Shown piece after piece: positions 8,221 to 15,915 of a DNA stretch of 24,406 nucleotides. A program made the position numbers and the translations under genes. Source of the DNA: Geobacter sp. (GTDB lineage Bacteria > Desulfobacterota > Desulfuromonadia > Geobacterales > Pseudopelobacteraceae); contig DAIERH010000010.1 of NCBI GenBank assembly GCA_027346925.1, positions 1 through 24,406 on the forward strand, in the 5' to 3' direction. Under the pieces are notes generated by a model. That model had not been told where the DNA came from, made no database searches, and saw only the letters and a list, made by a program, of their open reading frames with translations. The first letter of the stretch is position 1; every line of letters starts with the position of its first letter.

Positions 8221-8474
8221 GGTTGATTCGTCTCCCGGTGTTTGTCATCGGAGTTTCCGACGGCGATGGTGAAGAGGTAGATGACAAGGATGGACATCGC
8301 CCAGCCGATGAAGAGATAGAGAAACATGAGCGGGAAACCGAGGACGGTGCTGGCCTTGTTGAAGATGTCCATGAAGGGGAAGTTCATCATGATGATGCCC
8401 ATGATGAAAAAGATCACCCATGATTCCGGCATCTGCAGCCGATGCATGAGTTGTTGACGCAGATGTTTCGGCAT
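8217..8474 (-). CDS. Small two-helix membrane protein, possible symporter small subunit
   Basis: An 85-residue protein with two hydrophobic helices, near residues 14-33 and 40-68, and a polar C-terminus. It resembles in size and layout the small two-TM partners (DUF4212/DUF485-like) encoded before some sodium/solute symporters; I cannot assign it to one family by eye. The start is the ATG complementary to 8472-8474, one base after the stop of the upstream gene. The open frame continues further upstream only because it overlaps the preceding coding region. Its stop overlaps the GTG of the SSS-phosphatase, which argues that the two proteins are made together and may form one membrane complex. 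Confidence 0.75.
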   Translation of the reverse strand: MPKHLRQQLMHRLQMPESWVIFFIMGIIMMNFPFMDIFNKASTVLGFPLMFLYLFIGWAMSILVIYLFTIAVGNSDDKHRETNQP

Positions 8475-8475
8475 G

Positions 8476-10035
8476 TCAGCCAAGCCTCCCGTAGACTGCG
8501 CTGGTAAGGAACGCGGGTTCTCCGGCGGAAGTGACGGTAATGAGCCTACCCTCTCCGGTATCCGGCGGCTCGAATTCCTGTAGCTGCCTGTCGAGCAGTT
8601 CCACCCGCCCATCAGATACGGATGTGCCCGATGTACTGCGTTCCGTCAATCTGCGGCGGAGTTCCGATTCGCCGCAGACGACGTGCAGGATGACGCATGC
8701 CGCACTGCGGCGCCCGGCCAGGGCGCTGCACTCGGCGCGGTCAGCCCGGCGCATGAAGCTGGCGTCAATGATCACCGAACGTCCCGCCCCAAGCTCCGTA
8801 TCGGCCAGGCGAAGCAGTTCGGCATAGGTAGCCGTGCCGGTTTGGCGATCATACAGTCCCGTGCCGTAGTCAGCGGGTGCGGGAGTATCGGGCCGGATGC
8901 CGGCCAGACGTTTGCGGATGACATCGGAATTGAAACAGGCAATCCCCAGTTCAAAGGCGAGTTGACCGGTCAGGGAGCTCTTGCCGCTCCCCATCACTCC
9001 GCAGGTAATGAACAGGGTCGGGCGCAACCGGCGCCGTTCGATATAGCCGCGCGCCAGTCTGAAATACCTGACGGCCTTGCCCCTGGCTAACTCCCGTTCA
9101 TGCAGATCGATGCCGCCGTCGTTCAGGCGGAAGCTTTCCACCTTACCCCGTACAAAGGCACGGTATATCTTGTAGAAATCGATCAACTCCATCATGCCGT
9201 TGTCGCCCGAAGCCTCCCGGTAGGCCGCGATCACCACCTCTGCCAGGTCGTGGCGTCCGTGATAATCCAGGTCCATCAGCAAAAAGGCCACATCGGCCGC
9301 GGTATCGCAACAGCGGAAGCGTTCGTTGAACTCTATGCAGTCGAAGATGCAGACCTTGCCGTCGGTCATGCAGATATTTTCCAGGTGGATGTCGCCGTCG
9401 CATTCACGGATAAAACCTTCGGCGACCCTTTGGTCGAAAAGGTCCGCGTTTTCCGCGGCGAACGAGGATGCCCACGTCCTGATCATTGCCAGTTCCTCCG
9501 CGCTAAGGGTCGTATCCTCGAAGGTGACCATCTGCTCGAAGTTTTCCTGCCAGTTGAACATGATCCGGTCAAGCTGTCCGTAGACGGATATGGCGGGAGA
9601 AGTGGGGGCGTTACGGTGGAAATCGGCTATGATGCGGGCCACGTTAGCCATATCGGCGGATGATATGTCCCCTTTTGCCACCAGGCGGTCCAACATGCGT
9701 TCCGCCGGCAGGCGTCGCATCCTGACGGCATAATCGATGACCGGGCCTTCTCCGTGGAAGGCGGCGCCGGCCGGGGTCTCCCGCACCTCCACCACCCCTT
9801 CGTAGATCTCCGGGCAGAGCCTGCGGTTGAGCCGCACCTCCTCGTTGCAGTAAAATCTGCGGCGGTCGATGGTCGAAAAGTTGAGAAACCCGAAGTCAAC
9901 CGGCTTTTTGACCTTATAGGCGTGGGTATCGGTGAGAAATATCCACGAGACGTGCGTTTGCACCATTTCCACGGAAAGAGTGGGCTCGGGGTAGGCCTCT
10001 CTCTTCAATAATGATTTTATCATGGTCCGCATCAT
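8476..10035 (-). CDS. Aminoglycoside phosphotransferase-like / P-loop ATPase fusion protein
   Basis: A 519-residue two-domain protein of the widespread but poorly characterised COG2187 plus COG0645 type. The N-terminal part is kinase-like: CDGDIHLEN (Asp215, Asn220) matches the APH catalytic loop HGDxHxxN, with Asp instead of His at the first position, and FDCIEFNE near residue 232 matches the metal-binding segment. The C-terminal part is a P-loop nucleotide-binding domain with Walker A GVMGSGKSS (residues 346-354) and a following NSDVIRKRLAG segment, as in small-molecule or zeta-toxin-like kinases. I chose the ATG complementary to 10033-10035, with GAGG 7 nt upstream; an upstream in-frame ATG would add 12 residues. 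The stop lies one base before the start of the small membrane protein, so it heads the signalling operon. Substrate unknown; antibiotic resistance should not be assumed from the name. Confidence 0.85.
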   Translation of the reverse strand: MMRTMIKSLLKREAYPEPTLSVEMVQTHVSWIFLTDTHAYKVKKPVDFGFLNFSTIDRRRFYCNEEVRLNRRLCPEIYEGVVEVRETPAGAAFHGEGPVIDYAVRMRRLPAERMLDRLVAKGDISSADMANVARIIADFHRNAPTSPAISVYGQLDRIMFNWQENFEQMVTFEDTTLSAEELAMIRTWASSFAAENADLFDQRVAEGFIRECDGDIHLENICMTDGKVCIFDCIEFNERFRCCDTAADVAFLLMDLDYHGRHDLAEVVIAAYREASGDNGMMELIDFYKIYRAFVRGKVESFRLNDGGIDLHERELARGKAVRYFRLARGYIERRRLRPTLFITCGVMGSGKSSLTGQLAFELGIACFNSDVIRKRLAGIRPDTPAPADYGTGLYDRQTGTATYAELLRLADTELGAGRSVIIDASFMRRADRAECSALAGRRSAACVILHVVCGESELRRRLTERSTSGTSVSDGRVELLDRQLQEFEPPDTGEGRLITVTSAGEPAFLTSAVYGRLG

Positions 10036-10111
10036 CGCAACGCCTCGTTTCCGCTGAAAGAGTACCATCAAAACACCCTATCCGCAAGCTATTGGGCGAT
10101 ATGATAATCGT

Positions 10112-10140
10112 TTGACGCTGGTATGGTTTCATGTTAGGTT
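10112..10140 (+). promoter_or_regulatory. Possible sigma70-type promoter for the TPR-peptide importer operon
   Basis: TTGACG (10112-10117) is separated by 17 nt from a weak TAGGTT (10135-10140), about 36 nt before the ATG at 10177. The -35 is good but the -10 is poor. It sits in the 141-nt divergent gap that must also hold the promoter for the minus-strand signalling operon, for which I saw no convincing match. Confidence 0.3.
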
Positions 10141-10176
10141 TTACTACACTTTATTCATGAACGGATAGCCCCGGCA

Positions 10177-11886
10177 ATGCCAAAATACCTGATCATACTT
10201 CTGTGTAGCGCGATGCTTTCCTCGTGTGCTGCGTTCGGAAATCTGCCGAGTCCTGACAACCCAACCTCGCCGGTATTTCACGACAACCGTGCCCGTGCCT
10301 TGTATCTGTACTCCCGCGCCCATCTGGCAAGCAACGAGGGTGATTACCCTGCTGCCCTGATCTTTCTGCGCGATGCCCTCGAACTCGATCCGCAGTCGGC
10401 CTTTCTCTACACGGCCATTGCCGAGATAAAGGTGAGGATCGGACAGGTGCCCGAGGCGATGGAATACATCAACAAGGCGATCAAGCTCGATCCATCCTAT
10501 CGCGAGCCCTATGTCATGGCCGGCGCCATCATGGCGTCGGCCGGAAAGGACAAGGAGGCCGCCGATTACCTGCGCACGGCGATCAAACTGGATCCGACCA
10601 AGGAAGATGCCTATCTGCAACTTGTCATCTCCCTGTTGCGTTCGTACGAGTACGAGGAGGCGGTCTCCACCCTCAAGCAATTGGTGGCGCGGAACAGCGA
10701 CTCGGCATTGGGGTATTTCTATCTTGGCCGGACCTACAGCCAGATGAAGCTGTATCGTGAGGCTGTGACGTATTTTAAGAAGACGCTGGAACTGCGGCCG
10801 GATTTCACCCAGGCATCTCTCGACATGGCCGCCACCTATGAGGCGCTGGGTGATTATTCCGAGGCCATCAAGGTCTATCGGGGTATCGTTGATGAGGACG
10901 AGAATCGGACGGATGTCCTGCAGCGGTTGATTCAGCTCCTGATCCAGCAGCGCAGGTTCGAGGAGGCCCTGGAATACCTCAATGTTGCCCTTGAATCCGG
11001 TCTGGGCGGCCAGGAGACCCAGCGCAAGATCGGCCTCGTCTATCTGGAGTTGGAGCAGTACGATGAGGCCATCAAGGTCTTCAATGAACTGCTCGATAAA
11101 GATCCCGCCGCCCCCCAGATCAGGCTCTACCTGGGCATGGCCTACGAGGAAAAGGGCGATTTTGACCGTGCCCAGGCTGAATTTGCCAAGATCACTCCCG
11201 GTTCGCCCGCCTATATCGATGCGGTCGGCCATATCGCGTTCATTCTCAAGGAGCAGGGCAAAGTGGATCAAGGGATGAAAATCCTCAAGGATGCCATTGC
11301 CGCCAATCCGGACCAGATCGAACTCTACCTGAATCTCTCCGCATTGTATGAAACAACGGGAAGGACGGAAGAGGCACTTGCGGTGCTCCTGAATGCGGAA
11401 GAGAAGGGCTTCGACAAGGAGCCGCGACTCCATTTCCGGCTGGGTGTGTTGCTTGACAAACTGGGCAGGAAACAGGAATCCATCGAAGCCATGAAGCGGG
11501 TGCTCAGCCTGAGCCCGAAGGATGTGCAGGCGCTCAACTTTCTCGGTTACACCTATGCAGAGATGGGCATTCATCTGGATGAGGCGCTGGAGTACATAAA
11601 GCAGGCGGTCGCCCTGCGGCCAAACGACGGTTTTATCCTGGACAGCCTCGGCTGGGTCTATTACAAGCTGAAGAATTACGACGAGGCGGTCAAGTATCTG
11701 GAAGAGGCAGCGGGCCTGGTTGACGACGATTCGACCATTGCGGAACACCTGGGGGATGCCTATCTGGCCCGCCGCAACTATAAACGGGCGTTGAAGGCCT
11801 ATACCAATGCCCTGGAGCACGACAAGGGGCGCAAGGATCTGATCGACAAGATCCGCCGGATCAAAGGGGAGCATGGCGAGCGATGA
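10177..11886 (+). CDS. TPR-repeat lipoprotein
   Basis: A 569-residue lipoprotein made almost entirely of tetratricopeptide repeats, helical pairs that bind other proteins. The lipoprotein signal is short, with lipobox LSSC and Cys17 as the lipidated residue. From about residue 45 to 560 there is a nearly continuous series of 34-residue repeats, with typical alanine and glycine positions (for example GYFYLGRTYSQMKLYREAV and GDAYLARRNYKRALKAY). The protein should sit on a membrane on the outside of the cytoplasm. The start ATG at 10177 has only a weak ribosome-binding site. The stop codon overlaps the start of the next gene (ATGA at 11883-11886), tying it to the peptide-binding lipoprotein and the permeases. 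The specific partner is unknown. Confidence 0.9.
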   Translation: MPKYLIILLCSAMLSSCAAFGNLPSPDNPTSPVFHDNRARALYLYSRAHLASNEGDYPAALIFLRDALELDPQSAFLYTAIAEIKVRIGQVPEAMEYINKAIKLDPSYREPYVMAGAIMASAGKDKEAADYLRTAIKLDPTKEDAYLQLVISLLRSYEYEEAVSTLKQLVARNSDSALGYFYLGRTYSQMKLYREAVTYFKKTLELRPDFTQASLDMAATYEALGDYSEAIKVYRGIVDEDENRTDVLQRLIQLLIQQRRFEEALEYLNVALESGLGGQETQRKIGLVYLELEQYDEAIKVFNELLDKDPAAPQIRLYLGMAYEEKGDFDRAQAEFAKITPGSPAYIDAVGHIAFILKEQGKVDQGMKILKDAIAANPDQIELYLNLSALYETTGRTEEALAVLLNAEEKGFDKEPRLHFRLGVLLDKLGRKQESIEAMKRVLSLSPKDVQALNFLGYTYAEMGIHLDEALEYIKQAVALRPNDGFILDSLGWVYYKLKNYDEAVKYLEEAAGLVDDDSTIAEHLGDAYLARRNYKRALKAYTNALEHDKGRKDLIDKIRRIKGEHGER

Positions 11887-13499
11887 GGCCGGCCCGCTGG
11901 TTCGTGCTAGCGCTGGTCGCCCTTGCCGCTGCCTGTTCCCAGCCAGCTCCGCAGCCGAAGCAGGTCGGCTCGAAGGACATAAGTCCGGCCTATGGAGACG
12001 CCATCGTCGAGGGGACCATCGGCGAGGCCTCCACCCTGATCCCGGTCCTTGCCTCCGACGCCGCCTCCCTTGCCGTTGCCGGACAGATATATAACGGCCT
12101 GGTCAAGTACGACAAGGACCTGAACATCGTCGGCGACCTGGCGGAATCCTTTGATATCGCCAGGGACGGCCTCACCATTACCTTCCACCTCCGCAGGGGG
12201 GTAAAATGGCACGACAACGCCCCGTTCACCGCCCGCGACGTGCTCTACAGCTACCGGGTCGTGATCGATCCAAAGACCCCCACCGCCTATGCCGAGGACT
12301 TCAAACAGGTCAAAAGCATCACGGCACCCGATGATTACACGGTCAGGGTAACTTACGGCGCACCGTACGCACCGGCCCTGGCATCATGGGGGGCTGCCAT
12401 CCTGCCGGCCCACCTGCTGGAGGGGCAGGATATCACCAAGAGCCCGCTGGCCAGAAAGCCGGTCGGTACCGGTCCCTACCGCTTCAAGGAGTGGGTTGCC
12501 GGCCAGAAGGTCGTGCTGGAGTCAAACCACGACTACTTCGAGGGGCGGCCCTGGATCGACCGCTACATCTACCGCATCATCCCCGACACCTCCACCATGT
12601 ACATGGAACTCAAGGCCGGGGCCGTGGACCTGATGAACCTGACGCCGGTGCAGTTTGCCCGCCAGACCACATCGACCCGCTTTACCGCGCGCTTCAATAA
12701 GTATCGCTACCCTTCCTCCGGATATGTCTACATGGGGTACAACCTGCGCCATCCGCTCTTCACGGACAAGCGCGTCCGCCAGGCCCTGACCGCCGCCATC
12801 AACAAGGAGGAATTGATCCACGGCGTGTTGTTCGGCATGGGGCAAAAGGCGGTCGGTCCCATCATCCCCGGCCGCTGGGCCTACAACCCCCACGTGAAGG
12901 ACATCGCCTACGACCCCAGGCATGCGGCCGAGCTCCTTGCCCAGGCCGGCTGGCGGGAAAAGAACAGCGACGGCATCCTGGTCAAGGACGGAAAACCGTT
13001 CAGCTTTACCATCCTGACCAACCAGGGTAACCAGCAGCGGCTCTTAACGGCCCAGATTGTCCAGCAGCGGCTCAGGTTTGTGGGCATCGACGTGCGGATA
13101 CGCGTGGTGGAGTGGGCCACCTTCCTGAAGGAGTTCGTGGACAAGGGGAACTTCCAGGTGGTCATGCTGGGGTGGAACACCTCCCAGGACCCGGACATGT
13201 ATGATATCTGGCATTCCAGCAAGACCAATCCGGGCGAGCTCAACTTCATAGGTTACAAAAACGCCGAGGTGGACCGCCTGTTGGTGGAGGGGCGCTCAAC
13301 CTTTGACATTGAAAAGCGGAAAAAGGCCTATTTCCGTATCCAGGATATCCTGGCCGATGAACAGCCCTATACCTTCCTGTACGTGCCGGACGCCCTGCCG
13401 GTGGTTTCGAGTCGTATTCGCGGGGTGAAGCCGGCCCCCGCCGGCATCGGCTACAACCAGATCCACTGGTACGTGCCCAAGGCGGAGCAGGTGTATTGA
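11883..13499 (+). CDS. Peptide/nickel-type ABC transporter substrate-binding lipoprotein
   Basis: A 538-residue extracytoplasmic solute-binding protein of the SBP_bac_5 (DppA/OppA/NikA) family. The N-terminal signal ends in the lipobox LAAAC with Cys18 as the lipid anchor. Family-typical stretches are visible: LAESFDIARDGLTITFHLRRGVKWHD is represented around residues 80-110 in shortened form as the LRRGVKWHDNAPF segment, then RKPVGTGPYRFKEW near residue 200 and KRVRQALTAAINKEEL near residue 300. The ligand could be a peptide, a metal chelate or another solute; sequence alone does not say. It starts by a 4-nt overlap with the TPR gene, and its stop is directly followed by the ATG of the first permease. 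Confidence 0.93.
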   Translation: MRPARWFVLALVALAAACSQPAPQPKQVGSKDISPAYGDAIVEGTIGEASTLIPVLASDAASLAVAGQIYNGLVKYDKDLNIVGDLAESFDIARDGLTITFHLRRGVKWHDNAPFTARDVLYSYRVVIDPKTPTAYAEDFKQVKSITAPDDYTVRVTYGAPYAPALASWGAAILPAHLLEGQDITKSPLARKPVGTGPYRFKEWVAGQKVVLESNHDYFEGRPWIDRYIYRIIPDTSTMYMELKAGAVDLMNLTPVQFARQTTSTRFTARFNKYRYPSSGYVYMGYNLRHPLFTDKRVRQALTAAINKEELIHGVLFGMGQKAVGPIIPGRWAYNPHVKDIAYDPRHAAELLAQAGWREKNSDGILVKDGKPFSFTILTNQGNQQRLLTAQIVQQRLRFVGIDVRIRVVEWATFLKEFVDKGNFQVVMLGWNTSQDPDMYDIWHSSKTNPGELNFIGYKNAEVDRLLVEGRSTFDIEKRKKAYFRIQDILADEQPYTFLYVPDALPVVSSRIRGVKPAPAGIGYNQIHWYVPKAEQVY

Positions 13500-14486
13500 A
13501 TGGCGACCTATCTCCTCAAACGTATTCTGATGCTGATCCCGCTCATGCTGGGGATCACCCTGATCACCTTCACGGTGGTGCATCTGGCGCCGGGCGAGCC
13601 GGTGGAGATGCAGATGGCCATGAATCCCAAGGTGGGCAAGGAGGCACGGGAGCGGCTGCGCAAGTTTTACGGCCTGGACCGGCCGCTGCATGTCCAGTAC
13701 GCGGACTGGGTCGGCAAATTGGTGCGGCTCGACCTGGGGCGCTCGTTCTCCCCGGATAACCGGCCGGTCACCGCCAAGATCAGGGAGCGCCTGCCCATCA
13801 CCCTGTCCCTCAACATCATCGCCCTGTTGCTGGAATTCGGCCTGGCCATTCCCATCGGCATCATGGCCGCCACCCATCGGGACACCTGGCTGGACAAGGG
13901 GATCACGGTCTTCGTCTTCATCGGTTTTGCCGTGCCCACCTTCTGGCTGGCGCTCCTGCTCATGTACCTGTTCGGGGTGAAGCTTGGCTGGCTCCCCATC
14001 TCGGGCCTTCATACCCTGGGCAGCGACAGTTATGGGATACCGCGCTACCTGTGGGACATGGCCAAGCACCTGGTCATGCCGATCATGGTGGCCTCCTTCG
14101 GCAGCCTGGCCGGCATGTCCCGTTACATGCGCTCCTCCATGCTGAACGTCATCGGCCAGGACTACATCACCACGGCCCGGGCCAAGGGACTCCCGGAACG
14201 GGTGGTGATCTACAAGCATGCCCTGCGCAACGCCCTGTTGCCGCTGATCACCCTGGCCGGTTTTTCGATCCCCGGCCTGATCGGCGGCAGCGTCATCTTC
14301 GAGTCGATCTACTCCATACCCGGCATGGGTCAACTCTTCTACCAGTCGGTCATGTCCCGGGATTATCCGGTGGTGATGGGAATCCTGATCATCGGGGCCC
14401 TGTTGACCCTGATCGGCAATCTGGTTGCCGATGTCTGCTATGCCCTGGCCGACCCGCGCATCCGGCACGGGGGAGGTGCCCAATGA
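13500..14486 (+). CDS. ABC transporter permease, DppB/OppB family
   Basis: A 328-residue inner membrane permease of the binding-protein-dependent type 1 family. It begins with the typical MATYLLKRILMLIPLMLGIT segment. The N-terminal domain GEPVEMQMAMNPK precedes a helix near residues 100-125, and the ATPase-contacting EAA-like loop is visible as TARAKGLPERVVIYKHALRN near residues 222-241. Six helices are expected. Its ATG follows the TGA of the binding protein without a gap (TGAATG) and its own stop overlaps the start of the second permease. It should pair with the following gene to form the channel. Confidence 0.94.
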   Translation: MATYLLKRILMLIPLMLGITLITFTVVHLAPGEPVEMQMAMNPKVGKEARERLRKFYGLDRPLHVQYADWVGKLVRLDLGRSFSPDNRPVTAKIRERLPITLSLNIIALLLEFGLAIPIGIMAATHRDTWLDKGITVFVFIGFAVPTFWLALLLMYLFGVKLGWLPISGLHTLGSDSYGIPRYLWDMAKHLVMPIMVASFGSLAGMSRYMRSSMLNVIGQDYITTARAKGLPERVVIYKHALRNALLPLITLAGFSIPGLIGGSVIFESIYSIPGMGQLFYQSVMSRDYPVVMGILIIGALLTLIGNLVADVCYALADPRIRHGGGAQ

Positions 14487-15343
14487 TCGGGCCACACTCC
14501 TACATCCGCGCCGTGTTCTGGCCGCGCCTGGCCGGCAACCGCTTTGCCGTGGCCGGCGGCGTGGTTGTTCTGCTCCTGCTGGTGGTTTCCCTGATTGCAC
14601 CCCTGATCGTGCCGTTCAGTCCCAACGAGATCAATGCCTGGGAGGTGTTGGCCCCGCCTTCGCTCGGGCATTGGTTCGGCACCGACGACCTGGGGCGGGA
14701 CGTGTTCAGCCGGGTGGTCTACGGGGCGCGGATATCGCTCCTGGTGGGATTCGTGGCGGCCGGCATCGCCGTGCTGATCGGCACGCTGATAGGCCTTTTG
14801 GCGGGGTTCTACGGGGGCTGGATCGACAGCCTGCTGATGCGGGTGGTGGACATCATGTTCTGCTTCCCGGCCTTTTTCCTGATCCTGGCGGTGATCACCT
14901 TTCTGCGGCCGTCCATCTGGTACATCATGATCATCATCGGCCTGACCGGCTGGATGGGGGTGGCGCGGCTGGTGCGGGCGGAAGTCCTCTCCATCCGCGA
15001 GATGGACTACATCATGGCGGCCCGCTGCATCGGCTGCTCCGACCGGCGCCTCATCTTCCGCCACATCCTGCCCAATGCCGTCTCGCCGGCGCTGGTGGCC
15101 GCCACCCTGGGGATCGCCGGGGCCATCCTGACCGAATCGGCCCTGTCGTTCCTCGGCATCGGCGTGCAGCCGCCCACACCAAGCTGGGGCAATATCCTGA
15201 CCTCGGGCAAGGATTACATCGAGTTTGCCTGGTGGCTGTCGCTCTTTCCGGGCCTGGCGATACTGGTGACGGTCCTGGCCTACAACCTGCTGGGTGAAGG
15301 GGTGAGGGACGCGATGGACCCGCGGGTGAAACAGAAACGCTAG
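14483..15343 (+). CDS. ABC transporter permease, DppC/OppC family
   Basis: A 286-residue partner permease. The start is the ATG at 14483, overlapping the previous stop by 4 nt and preceded by GGGGGAGG; the frame extends upstream only as a shadow of the first permease. A typical N-terminal segment (NRFAVAGGVVVLLLLVVSLI) is followed by HWFGTDDLGRDVFSRVVYGAR, split here as the GTDDLGRDVFSR motif, and by the EAA-like loop AARCIGCSDRRLIFRHILPN before a conserved ESALSFLGIGVQPPTPSWG region. No DppD/DppF-type ATPase gene follows; the next gene is on the other strand. The importer must therefore use ATPases encoded elsewhere. Confidence 0.94.
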   Translation: MIGPHSYIRAVFWPRLAGNRFAVAGGVVVLLLLVVSLIAPLIVPFSPNEINAWEVLAPPSLGHWFGTDDLGRDVFSRVVYGARISLLVGFVAAGIAVLIGTLIGLLAGFYGGWIDSLLMRVVDIMFCFPAFFLILAVITFLRPSIWYIMIIIGLTGWMGVARLVRAEVLSIREMDYIMAARCIGCSDRRLIFRHILPNAVSPALVAATLGIAGAILTESALSFLGIGVQPPTPSWGNILTSGKDYIEFAWWLSLFPGLAILVTVLAYNLLGEGVRDAMDPRVKQKR

Positions 15344-15377
15344 CTCGTTTGGCCAACCGGCAGCGTACGGGGGCGGA

Positions 15378-15803
15378 TCAGCGCTGTTGAAGGGAGCAGA
15401 TGGCGATCAGCGCCTCCATGAAATTGGTGGTGGTGAGGAGACCGACCAGATCCCCCTCGGCATCGGTTACGCACAGGCCGTAGAGCTTTTTGTCGTGTAC
15501 CAGTTGTGCGGCCCGGCAGAGCGGGGCATCAGGGGTGATCGTGTAGGGGGTGGGGTTCATTGCGTCATACACCTTGGCCTTGGAGAGCACGTAGTGAACT
15601 TCCCAGGTGTCAAGGGGGGTGCCTTTGCCGGGCGAGTACTCCTTGATCATCCGGTCGGTGATCAGGCCGCAGAACTTGCCGTTGCACGTGACCGGCAAGC
15701 GTCGGATGTTCTTTTCCTTGAGCAGATGGATGGCCTCTATGATCGAGGCATCCTTGTCTATGGTGATGGGGTTTTTCGTCATCCATTGTGCGACGGTTTG
15801 CAT
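15378..15803 (-). CDS. Protein with paired CBS domains
   Basis: A 141-residue protein built of two CBS domains (about residues 7-60 and 78-135), a Bateman pair that in other proteins binds adenine nucleotides such as AMP or ATP and acts as an energy sensor. Typical signatures are the VAQWMTKNPITI start, the RRLPVTCNGKFCGLITDRMI segment and the matching second repeat VYDAMNPTPYTITPDAPL. The start ATG (complement of 15801-15803) has AAAGGA 6 nt upstream; an upstream in-frame extension runs into a repeat element and is unlikely. It follows the livKHMGF genes on the same strand, 112 nt after livF with a structured repeat between them. A role in controlling the transporter is only a guess. Confidence 0.88.
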   Translation of the reverse strand: MQTVAQWMTKNPITIDKDASIIEAIHLLKEKNIRRLPVTCNGKFCGLITDRMIKEYSPGKGTPLDTWEVHYVLSKAKVYDAMNPTPYTITPDAPLCRAAQLVHDKKLYGLCVTDAEGDLVGLLTTTNFMEALIAICSLQQR

Positions 15804-15842
15804 GGTTGTTCCTTTCGTATGACCTGTTCGTAGAAAAACCTG

Positions 15843-15915
15843 ACCACCCCCAACCCCCTCCTGAACCAGGAGGGGAGCCAAAGCCCCCTCCTTGATAAGG
15901 AAGGGGTTGGGTGGT
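15843..15915 (-). repeat. Compound inverted repeat with two internal hairpins
   Basis: Outer arms ACCACCCCCAACCCC (15843-15857) and GGGGTTGGGTGGT (15903-15915) are complementary apart from a 2-base bulge. Inside are two more hairpins: CCCCTCCTG/CAGGAGGGG (15855-15863 with 15867-15875, loop AAC) and CCCCTCCTT with AAGGAAGGGG (15885-15893 with 15897-15906, one bulge). The element starts immediately after the livF stop codon. No T-run follows on the minus strand, so it is more likely a REP/MITE-like element or an mRNA-stabilising structure than a classical terminator. Confidence 0.8.

Noticed and set aside
8476..9700. Aminoglycoside resistance gene
   Set aside because: The kinase-like fold is shared by many unrelated kinases; the fusion to a P-loop domain and operon setting do not suggest resistance.
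10144..11874. 576-codon open frame on the minus strand opposite the TPR gene
   Set aside because: It is a mirror of the TPR repeats, lacks a ribosome-binding site and overlaps a gene with clear lipobox and repeats. High GC content leaves such frames open by chance.
13296..14600. 434-codon minus-strand frame opposite the permease genes
   Set aside because: Antisense shadow of a permease, with skewed His/Gln/Gly content and no start signal.
15843..15915. CRISPR array or tandem repeat
   Set aside because: Only two C-rich hairpins without uniform spacers; the structure is an inverted repeat, not an array.
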